Below, piece after piece: positions 18,669 through 25,957 of a stretch of 64,000 nt of DNA. Source of the stretch: Mageeibacillus sp. (lineage in GTDB: Bacteria; Bacillota; Clostridia; Saccharofermentanales; Saccharofermentanaceae); NCBI GenBank assembly GCA_022484595.1, contig JAKVLB010000001.1, forward strand, positions 186,001-250,000, given 5' to 3'. Every line of letters starts with the position of its first letter. The first letter of the stretch is position 1. The position numbers were made by a program, and so were the translations under genes. Under the pieces are notes generated by a model that was given only the letters and a program-made list of their open reading frames with translations, did not search any database and was not told the DNA's origin.

Positions 18669-19514
18669 TTATATGTTGGCTATAAATCCTTCCACAAGAC
18701 TGCAGCTCTCACCTGAAGCTTCGGACGCCATTGCGAGCACTTCCGCTTCAGACAACTTGTTTGAAGACATTCCTGCGGCCATGTTTGTGATACACGAGAA
18801 TGCGGCTACACGAATTCCCATATGACTTGCTGTGATGGCTTCGGGTACGGTAGACATTCCAACGCACGAAGCACCGAGAGTTCTGAGAGCTCTTATCTCG
18901 GCCGGTGTCTCATACTGCGGCCCTTTGCTGTATGCATATACACCCCGCTTGAGATTAATGCCGCGTTCCTTAGCAACTTTATCCATAATATCCAGATACT
19001 CTCTGTCATAAACAAAGCTCTGATCCGGAAATCTGACGCCGAATCTGTCAGGGTTAGGTCCGCGCAATGCCGGCTCCGCGAAAAAAGAAAGGTGATCTTC
19101 CACGGCAACAAGTTCCGGCGGAACCATGTCTTCGCAAATACCGCCGGCCGCATTGGTAAGCAACATTGTCTTCACTCCGATGACGCCCATAACCCTAACA
19201 TAAAATGTAACTTCATCAAGGCTGTATCCCTCATAATAATGGAATCTTCCGCTCATCATGAAAACATTCCTGTCAGCGAGTCTTCCGGCAATCAGTTTTC
19301 CGGCATGTCCGGGAGCTGTAGATACAGGGAATCCCGGTATGTCAGAATACTTGATTTCCTTAACAATACTGCACGAATCCGTAAGAGGTCCAAGGCCGGA
19401 ACCAAGGACTATAAGGATGCTCGGAGAAGACTCAAACAGACCTGCAATGCAGCTCTTGATGTAATCAGCAGCTTTATCAATCTGTCTGTAATACTCACCG
19501 TTATCCCTGATCAT
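18669..19514 (-). CDS. punA: Purine-nucleoside phosphorylase (trimeric class)
   Basis: Phosphorolyses purine nucleosides to base plus ribose 1-phosphate. The 281-residue protein has the phosphate-site VLGSGLGPL near residue 36, GHAGKL, GRFHYYEGY near residue 91, TNAAGGI near residue 116, and YAYSKGPQYETPAEIR with the base-site Glu. I start at the ATG at 19514, preceded by AGGAAGTG and just after the secA stop; a longer reading frame would lie inside the secA tail. Being next to ahcY suggests it handles the purine released from SAH breakdown, though this class normally prefers inosine and guanosine. Confidence 0.93.
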   Translation of the reverse strand: MIRDNGEYYRQIDKAADYIKSCIAGLFESSPSILIVLGSGLGPLTDSCSIVKEIKYSDIPGFPVSTAPGHAGKLIAGRLADRNVFMMSGRFHYYEGYSLDEVTFYVRVMGVIGVKTMLLTNAAGGICEDMVPPELVAVEDHLSFFAEPALRGPNPDRFGVRFPDQSFVYDREYLDIMDKVAKERGINLKRGVYAYSKGPQYETPAEIRALRTLGASCVGMSTVPEAITASHMGIRVAAFSCITNMAAGMSSNKLSEAEVLAMASEASGESCSLVEGFIANI

Positions 19515-19518
19515 ATAA

Positions 19519-22296
19519 TCACTTCCTACCGCAGCAATCCTTATACTTCTTACCGGAACCGCAGGGGCAAAGGTCATTTCTTCCCACCTTATCAGGATCT
19601 CTCCTTACTGGCTGTGCCGGAGCACTGTTTGCGGCTGTCCCTTCAATAGGCTTTGAAACCGAGCGAGCCGTGACTTCACTTGCGTGACCTTCACTTGTAA
19701 CTCTTGCAGTCGGCTGAGCTTCTACCCGGTGTTCTTCCGAGAACTGAACTCTCATTATAAACTTGACGGCATCGTTCTGGATTGCTTCGTTCATCTCATC
19801 AAACATTGCAGAGCCTTCAAGCTTGTACTCAACTACAGGGTCATGCTGTCCTATACTCCTCATTCTTATTGACTGAGACAGCTGATCAAGGGCATCAATA
19901 TGATCCATCCACTTTAAATCAACGGTTCTGAGCATAATCTGTCTCTCAGCTTCGCGGAAAATAACGGTTGATATCTTCTCTTCCTTGGCTGCAAGAACTC
20001 CCTTTGCCTGCTCTGTAATCGTCGCTACAAGCTCATCTACAGAAGGCATAACCTCATCATCTTTCTTTATAAGCTTTATAATATCGAGCTCTCCGTAAAT
20101 ATCCTCCAGCTGCATGCCGAGAGCATAACGCTCCGAGCCTGACACAACTCCGTCAAGAGCGTAATTATTTACAACCCGAACAGCGACCTTCTCAATCATG
20201 TTAAGGAAAATATCATGAACATCCTCGCCGTCGATGATTCTTCTTCGCTGCTCATATGTAATGGTTCTCTGAATATTGTTGACATCATCGTACTCAATGA
20301 CATTCTTACGCGCTGAGAAATGCATCGCCTCAAGCTTCTTCTGTGAACTGTCAATAAGTCTCGCAAGAGTCTTGACCTGAATCTCCATGCTCTCATCAAT
20401 TCCAAGACTGTCTGCTATGGCAGTTACCTTGTCGCCGCCGAAAATTCTCAGGAGGTCGTCCTCAAGAGACAGGAAGAACTTTGATCTTCCTGGATCTCCC
20501 TGACGTCCGGAACGTCCCTTGAGCTGATTATCAATACGTCTTGATTCGTGTCTCTCTGTACCTACGATAAACAAGCCGCCGGCCGCCTTTACTTCCTCTG
20601 CTTCGGCATTAAGACCTTCCTGAATGTCAGCCTTGAGAGCAGCAAACTTGCTTCTTGCTTCAAGAAGAACCTCATCTTCAGTCTCATTGTGTGCGTCAGC
20701 CTGTTCAATAAGCTCGTCGCTGTAGCCCTGCTTTCTCATCTCCTGCTTAGCGAGGAATTCAGAGTTACCTCCGAGAATGATATCGGTACCACGGCCTGCC
20801 ATGTTGGTCGCAATTGTAACAGCGCCCTTGCGTCCGGCCTGCGCAACAATCTCAGCCTCACGCATATGATTCTTTGCATTCAATACGTTATGCTTGATTC
20901 CGTATTTTGAGAATATTCTTGACAGGAGCTCGGATCTGTCGACGTTTACTGTACCTACAAGTACAGGCTGTCCTTTGTCGTTAGCTTCCTTGACCACTTT
21001 AAGAATAGCCGAATATTTTCCGTTCTCTGTCTTAAATACAGCATCGCAGTCATCTTCTCTGATTACAGGCATATTCGTAGGAATCTGAATAACATCAAGA
21101 TTATATATCTGACGGAACTCGGCTTCCTCGGTATATGCGGTACCGGTCATACCTGAAAGTTTATTGTACATACGGAAGAAATTCTGGAATGTAATTGTCG
21201 CAAGTGTCTTGTTCTCGCTTGCAACCTTTACACCTTCCTTGGCCTCTATAGCCTGGTGAAGTCCATCACTGAAACGTCTGCCCGGCATAAGTCTTCCGGT
21301 AAAGTCATCAACAATTATTACTTCACCTTCCTGAACGATATACTGCTGATCTTTCTTGAAGTTTCCGTTAGCCTTTAGAGCATTGTTAATGTAGTGCTGA
21401 AGGTCAAAGTTGTCAGCATCTGACAGATTCTCGACTCCGAAAAACTTCTCTGCCTTGGCAATACCGTTTGCAGTAAGAACTGAAGTCTTGGCCTTCTCAT
21501 CAATAACATAATCAGCGTCCCCGACAATGTCGTCCATATCAACCTTGTCATCTGTCTCGACAACAACATATTCCTTCAGATTCTTAACAAACGAATCAGC
21601 TCTCATGTAAAGCTCTGATGATTCTACGCCCCTGCCGGAAATAATAAGCGGCGTTCTCGCTTCATCGATAAGTATCGAGTCAACCTCATCGACAATGGCA
21701 TAATTAAGGTCACGCTGAACAATCTGTTCCTTGCGGGTAACCATGTTATCACGAAGATAATCGAAACCGAATTCGTTGTTTGTACCATAGACAATGTCGC
21801 AGGCATACATAGCCTGTCGGTCTTTGTTGGGGACATCATGAATGATGAGGCCTACAGACATACCGAGGAAACGATAAATCTTTCCCATCCACTCAGAGTC
21901 ACGTTTTGCGAGATAGTCGTTTACCGTTACAACGTGCACACCGTCACCGGTAAGTGCGTTCAGGTATACAGGCATTGTTGCGACGAGCGTCTTACCTTCA
22001 CCTGTCTTCATTTCTGCTATTCTGCCCTGATGAAGAATGATACCGCCGATAACCTGGACTCTGTAAGGCTTCATGCCAAGTACTCGCCATGATGCTTCTC
22101 TTACAGTTGCAAAAGCTTCAGGCAGAAGCATATCGAGTGTCTCTCCTGCTTCGAGTCTGTTCTTGAATTCCTGTGTCTTTCCTTCAAGTTCTGAATCTGT
22201 AAGGTTGGAAAACTCCTCCTCATACATAAACACTTTGTCGACCTGCGACTTGATTCTCTTGAGCTCTCTGTCACTGTGTGTGCCGAATATACCCAT
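19519..22296 (-). CDS. secA: Preprotein translocase ATPase SecA
   Basis: ATPase motor that drives proteins through SecYEG. The 925-residue protein is full length: Walker A MKTGEGKTLVA near residue 100, YAIVDEVDSILIDEA (DEVD box), the preprotein crosslinking domain, the second nucleotide fold with ATNMAGRGTDIILGG, the scaffold and wing domains, and a zinc-binding SEC-C tail [13 protein letters not shown]. The start MGIFG at 22296 is preceded by GAGGAG. It lies six bases after the yerC-like gene and five before pnp. Confidence 0.97.
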   Translation of the reverse strand: MGIFGTHSDRELKRIKSQVDKVFMYEEEFSNLTDSELEGKTQEFKNRLEAGETLDMLLPEAFATVREASWRVLGMKPYRVQVIGGIILHQGRIAEMKTGEGKTLVATMPVYLNALTGDGVHVVTVNDYLAKRDSEWMGKIYRFLGMSVGLIIHDVPNKDRQAMYACDIVYGTNNEFGFDYLRDNMVTRKEQIVQRDLNYAIVDEVDSILIDEARTPLIISGRGVESSELYMRADSFVKNLKEYVVVETDDKVDMDDIVGDADYVIDEKAKTSVLTANGIAKAEKFFGVENLSDADNFDLQHYINNALKANGNFKKDQQYIVQEGEVIIVDDFTGRLMPGRRFSDGLHQAIEAKEGVKVASENKTLATITFQNFFRMYNKLSGMTGTAYTEEAEFRQIYNLDVIQIPTNMPVIREDDCDAVFKTENGKYSAILKVVKEANDKGQPVLVGTVNVDRSELLSRIFSKYGIKHNVLNAKNHMREAEIVAQAGRKGAVTIATNMAGRGTDIILGGNSEFLAKQEMRKQGYSDELIEQADAHNETEDEVLLEARSKFAALKADIQEGLNAEAEEVKAAGGLFIVGTERHESRRIDNQLKGRSGRQGDPGRSKFFLSLEDDLLRIFGGDKVTAIADSLGIDESMEIQVKTLARLIDSSQKKLEAMHFSARKNVIEYDDVNNIQRTITYEQRRRIIDGEDVHDIFLNMIEKVAVRVVNNYALDGVVSGSERYALGMQLEDIYGELDIIKLIKKDDEVMPSVDELVATITEQAKGVLAAKEEKISTVIFREAERQIMLRTVDLKWMDHIDALDQLSQSIRMRSIGQHDPVVEYKLEGSAMFDEMNEAIQNDAVKFIMRVQFSEEHRVEAQPTARVTSEGHASEVTARSVSKPIEGTAANSAPAQPVRRDPDKVGRNDLCPCGSGKKYKDCCGRK

Positions 22297-22302
22297 TGAT
22301 TT

Positions 22303-22758
22303 TTACTCCTCTGTTTCTTTTTTATTTTCCGCCATCTCTTCGAGGCGCTTCAAAGCGGTTCTATAACCACCTTCTGTTTTCTGGTAACAACGCTTTACGC
22401 GTGAAATTGTAGCCGAACTGATCTTTGTGTCATTCCTTGGTTTCCCCTTAACTCTTCCTATGTGGTGCTCGTAATCGGAACAGCAAACGGCTCCGGGAAT
22501 ACTGTCAGAAGATGAAGCTCCGGGATTGTCAGGCTTGGACATCTCATTGATTATGTCCTCGTAGCTCTTGCCCTGTTCAATTCTTCTTACAATCTTCCAC
22601 CTTCCGAGAAAAGAGTGCAGTTCATTAACGGAGCAAAGATCAGCGAAAAACATATTAAGTTCCCTGGGATTCTTCATTGTAAGAATAGCATCATACAAGT
22701 CTGTCAATTCAGGAAGATCTTCTTCATTAAATGAAGGCGCATCTATTTTATCTAACAT
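22303..22758 (-). CDS. YerC/TrpR-like DNA-binding protein with split helix-turn-helix
   Basis: A 151-residue relative of the YerC/YecD (TrpR-related) family. Residues 12-71 match the usual helical body, with FFADLCSVNELHSF and RIEQGKSYEDIINEM. The hallmark recognition segment ISSATISRVKRCY is also present, but about 40 residues (73-112) containing a CC pair (92-93) and an HH pair (98-99) sit between the two halves of the helix-turn-helix. Family members I know run straight through this turn. The ATG at 22758 follows AGGTGG by four bases; a 13-residue upstream extension would overlap the preceding gene. It probably regulates transcription; ligand and targets are unknown. The secA gene begins six bases downstream. 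Confidence 0.75.
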   Translation of the reverse strand: MLDKIDAPSFNEEDLPELTDLYDAILTMKNPRELNMFFADLCSVNELHSFLGRWKIVRRIEQGKSYEDIINEMSKPDNPGASSSDSIPGAVCCSDYEHHIGRVKGKPRNDTKISSATISRVKRCYQKTEGGYRTALKRLEEMAENKKETEE

Positions 22759-22780
22759 ACTCCCACCTTTTTCTGTCAAA

Positions 22781-23014
22781 TCATTGAACTGCATCACTTA
22801 GAAAGTTGAAAAGAGGATTAGCATAGCCCATATACACAATCACAATCAGTGCAGTTACGAAGAGTATTGTCATAATCGCTGTCAGACACCTGAAGAAGAA
22901 CAGATTGCTCTTTGCTTCACGAAGAGTATCACCTATTGATAATGACGATTTCTTGTCCGTCTTGATTGTTGAATTCGCAAGGTTGGGTCGCCTTACGGAG
23001 TTAACGTGTTTCAA
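22781..23014 (-). CDS. Small single-pass membrane protein, unknown function
   Basis: I choose a TTG start at 23014, nine bases after a GGAGG at 23024-23028, giving a 77-residue protein. A positively charged N-terminal half (residues 1-35) is followed by one strong membrane helix with FFFRCLTAIMTILFV and ALIVIVYMGY, then a short polar end, suggesting the N-terminus stays in the cytoplasm. It resembles SecE only in general layout; I do not see the SecE core motif and do not call it so. It heads the yerC-secA run and overlaps neither neighbour with the starts chosen here. Confidence 0.6.
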   Translation of the reverse strand: MKHVNSVRRPNLANSTIKTDKKSSLSIGDTLREAKSNLFFFRCLTAIMTILFVTALIVIVYMGYANPLFNFLSDAVQ

Positions 23015-23102
23015 ATATGCATACCTCCAAAAATCACCATACAATATTAACGCATTATGTATTTTAATACAACAAACCCAAAATCGCTATTTATTATTTA
23101 TT

Positions 23103-24098
23103 CTAATGGGAATATTTATCGGAAGTGCCGTATTCCTGAACATTCAGCGTAACCCCGCGAGAGCTTGCGTAGCCTGCAGCACTGTCAAGTGCCGCTCTGG
23201 CGGAATCAGGAGAATTACCGGGAATAATTACCGTAAGATTGCGCGAAGATACAGGCCCTGCAGAATAATTCCGCCCGTCTATTCTGACACTCGTACTCTC
23301 AAATTCGGCCAGGTCATCTATATGTTCATATACTGATTCCGTGATACCGGCAGAAGACTGGTACGTCGGAGCCGTCAGATCCATACTTACAAGAGATGTC
23401 GCCTCTCCTGCTGAATAAGAATCAATAACCGGAAAAGTCTTTGGAAGATTGCTTCCGTAAATTTCCCTGAAGCTGTCTCCTCTGTCAAAATTGTTCTTTT
23501 CCCAGATATCACCGGAATCGTCAGGACTTTGGGCAGCATTGAAGAACATATCGTTCGAGCCGTACACGGGGATAACGTCATAGACACAGCGACCGATGTG
23601 TCCTACCATAGTAACAATGGAATACTCTACATATACCCCGATACAATTGTTGTCTCTGTCATATTCAAGGGACACGTCAATGACATCCGGAAGAAAAAAA
23701 TCCGAGCCTCCGTTATGCTCAACATAATAATCAGAAATATCGTCGGCGATATGTCCGCCATAGATTTCTTCGCTGACAAGCATCTCAACTGAATATCCGC
23801 CTGCGATGTCAGCTCCTGTCATAATCTGAGCAACAGTGCTTATTACCTTCGAAGAATCACTGTTATCTATTCCAAGATCCGGAAAAGCATTTATCGCCGT
23901 AGACATATAATCCGATGCCGTAACCGATAACGGCATAACCAGAGTATTCTTCTCACAGACCTGCGCCGCAGCCCTCTTTATGATTATATCTGTGCGGTAG
24001 AAGTTCACTATACTTGCTATCGAAGCTATAAAAACAATAGCGATGCTGAAAGTTACAGCCGTCTCAAGTGTTATTGAGCCCCTCGAACTGAATGACAT
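23103..24098 (-). CDS. TadE/TadG-like exported pilus-assembly protein
   Basis: A 331-residue protein beginning SSRGSITLETAVTFSIAI and FIASIASIVNFY: a G-S/T-LE motif followed by one hydrophobic helix, as in TadE/TadG minor pseudopilins. The rest (residues 40-331) is a polar extracellular domain without a recognised fold. The end has a VTLNVQEYGTSDKY segment typical of proteins in clostridial Tad-like clusters. It begins one base after the stop of the DUF5702 gene. No TadA ATPase or TadB/C platform genes are in the window, so how it is processed is unclear. Confidence 0.7.
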   Translation of the reverse strand: MSFSSRGSITLETAVTFSIAIVFIASIASIVNFYRTDIIIKRAAAQVCEKNTLVMPLSVTASDYMSTAINAFPDLGIDNSDSSKVISTVAQIMTGADIAGGYSVEMLVSEEIYGGHIADDISDYYVEHNGGSDFFLPDVIDVSLEYDRDNNCIGVYVEYSIVTMVGHIGRCVYDVIPVYGSNDMFFNAAQSPDDSGDIWEKNNFDRGDSFREIYGSNLPKTFPVIDSYSAGEATSLVSMDLTAPTYQSSAGITESVYEHIDDLAEFESTSVRIDGRNYSAGPVSSRNLTVIIPGNSPDSARAALDSAAGYASSRGVTLNVQEYGTSDKYSH

Positions 24099-24099
24099 T

Positions 24100-25497
24100 C
24101 TATCCCTCCCGGTTATACATCGTATAGCCTTTGTCTATGCTGTAATCTATCCCGTTAATATCCGCCTGCATATTAATCCGGGTGTACATCTGACCGTAAT
24201 CGCGTCTGAGAACTGTTATAATTCTGTTCATCATCTTGTCATCAGGGACAAAAAGCATAAAAGCAAAAATGAAATCCCTGTATCCAAGACTTATTGCTCC
24301 GACGTTCTCAAACTCAAGCAATGTAAATTCTTCGCCATTAAGCACATCAATCAGTGTTTTTACGCTTTCTGCCGCCGCTTTAATTACAATCATAACCGTT
24401 GTCAGTATCTCAGGGTCAATAACGACTGTACCGCACGAGACAACGCCAATGATGGCTGAGATTGCGGCAGAAACACCGTCAAGAACGGCTCTAAGCTCCT
24501 CATCTGCAAAATCATTGATAATATTCTTCGTAAAAACCGTAGCATAAATCATCATCGCAATAAAAACAGTTCCGCCGGGACCGGATAGGCCTGTCAGAAT
24601 ATACTCCGAGTCAGAATTGTTGCTTCCGTGAATCTCACTGAAACCGGTACCGTTTATCGTTGAATCACAGTCATTAGACAGATTGCAGTCAAAATTATAA
24701 GCAGCATAATGTGCGCACAGCGGGTGAAACGCAACCGTCATAACATCATCACTTATATCGGATTTGATATTAATAAAGCTGTCAAGACAGTTAAGTACAC
24801 TGCCAAAGTCCGTTATGTCAATTCCGATATTCAGACTCTCAAGATCATTATCGGCATTCACGACTGACTCCTGATAAGCTGAACAGTCATTCGCCTCGTC
24901 ACAATACTCATCGCCGTTAAATGCCTTATCCGTATCAGCAGCAGTATTTATAAGTCCGTCAACAGTCGACGCACCTGACAGAATGTTCTGAACATATCCC
25001 GCGCTGTCACTTGAAGTAATGTCTTTTATCGCATCGCATACCCCGATCTGATCAAGAGAATCAATCATTCCGGACAGACAGTCAATTAATTCGGAAAATA
25101 GAATCCCGCTGCTTCTGTACGAGTAATACCCGGATATCGCCGCCCTTAAATCGTCGGTACTTATAGGTTCGACCCCGAAAGCTTCAATTCTGTCGCCTTC
25201 TTCATAACCGTTGGCTTCGATAACTCTGCGGAAAATATCGTCATTGACTGAGTCTTCAAAGAAAGCATATATACCGTAAACGTTAAACAGCTGTCTGTTA
25301 TAATCGCTCAGTATACACTCGGTCTGTGCTTTGATTGCCTGATTAACTGTCATCTGATAGTTAAGATTCCAGACAAAAACAAGAAATGTACACTCAACCA
25401 GAACGAGTGCAGACAGAACGATACCAAGGAATACCGTGGTCGTTCCGTGTCTGCTTCTTACGCTGTAATGCTTATGTACAAGTAACGGATTACTCAT
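24100..25497 (-). CDS. DUF5702-like exported protein of a Tad-type cluster
   Basis: A 465-residue protein with an N-terminal helix containing GTTTVFLGIVLSALVLVECTFLVFVW, then QAIKAQTECILSDYNRQLFNVYGIYAF, the signature start of DUF5702 proteins that accompany TadE-like genes in clostridia. A second hydrophobic stretch near the C-terminal third (AAISAIIGVVSCGTVVI) may be a membrane helix. The ATG at 25497, with AGGTGA seven bases upstream, is preferred over an in-frame GTG three codons earlier. Its start overlaps the stop of the 101-residue TadE-like gene by eight bases. Confidence 0.65.
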   Translation of the reverse strand: MSNPLLVHKHYSVRSRHGTTTVFLGIVLSALVLVECTFLVFVWNLNYQMTVNQAIKAQTECILSDYNRQLFNVYGIYAFFEDSVNDDIFRRVIEANGYEEGDRIEAFGVEPISTDDLRAAISGYYSYRSSGILFSELIDCLSGMIDSLDQIGVCDAIKDITSSDSAGYVQNILSGASTVDGLINTAADTDKAFNGDEYCDEANDCSAYQESVVNADNDLESLNIGIDITDFGSVLNCLDSFINIKSDISDDVMTVAFHPLCAHYAAYNFDCNLSNDCDSTINGTGFSEIHGSNNSDSEYILTGLSGPGGTVFIAMMIYATVFTKNIINDFADEELRAVLDGVSAAISAIIGVVSCGTVVIDPEILTTVMIVIKAAAESVKTLIDVLNGEEFTLLEFENVGAISLGYRDFIFAFMLFVPDDKMMNRIITVLRRDYGQMYTRINMQADINGIDYSIDKGYTMYNREG

Positions 25498-25795
25498 CTG
25501 TATCACCTGCTTCCGAATCAGCAGCAGAACTCACCGAACCGTAAACAATCCGATAGTTATCAGACAATCCGGACAGATAAGTACAAAGCTTCTCTGCAGA
25601 GGCATCGTATACAGTTAATCCGTCAAGCTCAGATGTCGCAAGAAGCCCGCTGTCGCTCAGATATATCTGTGTCTCAGCGCTTCCGTCTCTGGCAGCTTCC
25701 AAAGAATTTATCGCGAGTTCTTCAGTTCCGGTAATGAGAAAAGTAAGAAATGTTAGAACTGCCGTAAAGACTATTGCAGTTTCAAGTGTTGACAT
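25490..25795 (-). CDS. Small TadE-like pseudopilin
   Basis: A 101-residue protein starting MSTLETAIVFTAVLTFLTFLI, that is, a TLE motif and a single hydrophobic helix like TadE/pseudopilin N-termini, followed by a short acidic domain. The ATG at 25795 has GGGAGG seven bases upstream; the 13 codons before it are excluded for that reason. It heads the three-gene Tad-like group (this gene, DUF5702, TadE/G-like) that follows the pheT terminator. Confidence 0.65.
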   Translation of the reverse strand: MSTLETAIVFTAVLTFLTFLITGTEELAINSLEAARDGSAETQIYLSDSGLLATSELDGLTVYDASAEKLCTYLSGLSDNYRIVYGSVSSAADSEAGDTDE

Positions 25796-25855
25796 AAGAC
25801 TACCTCCCTTGATGAATGTAACCTTATGATACAATGCAAAGGATGCTCGAAATTC

Positions 25856-25884
25856 CTACAAAAAACTACAAAAAACTACAAAAA
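25856..25884. repeat. Three tandem 10-base units CTACAAAAAA
   Basis: The unit CTACAAAAAA occurs three times at an exact 10-base period (the third copy runs into the terminator stem). It lies upstream of the TadE-like operon, directly downstream of the pheT terminator on the minus strand. The helical period could mean protein binding on one DNA face, or it may just be an A-rich slippage product. Confidence 0.6.
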
Positions 25885-25906
25885 CGGCACCCGTTAAAGG
25901 TGCCGT
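25880..25906 (-). terminator. Intrinsic terminator of the pheST operon
   Basis: Minus-strand ACGGCACC-TTTAACG-GGTGCCGT followed by TTTTG. The eight-pair GC-rich stem lies about 50 bases past the pheT stop. Confidence 0.85.
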
Positions 25907-25957
25907 AGATGTATCAATATAACCTGAATATCCGTCTGTCTGAACGGGAAATATCAG

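Noticed and set aside
17764-18825. A 353-codon open frame on the plus strand
   Set aside because: It lies opposite ahcY and pnp, whose motifs are unmistakable; its translation shows no domain and no ribosome site precedes it.
18822-19649. A 275-codon open frame on the plus strand
   Set aside because: It is antisense to pnp and the secA tail; the protein is rich in Ser/Arg/Cys as expected from a shadow frame.
22781-23014. Small membrane gene upstream of secA as secE
   Set aside because: One membrane helix and the position near secA suggested SecE, but the SecE core motif is not visible, and SecE is normally next to nusG/rplK.
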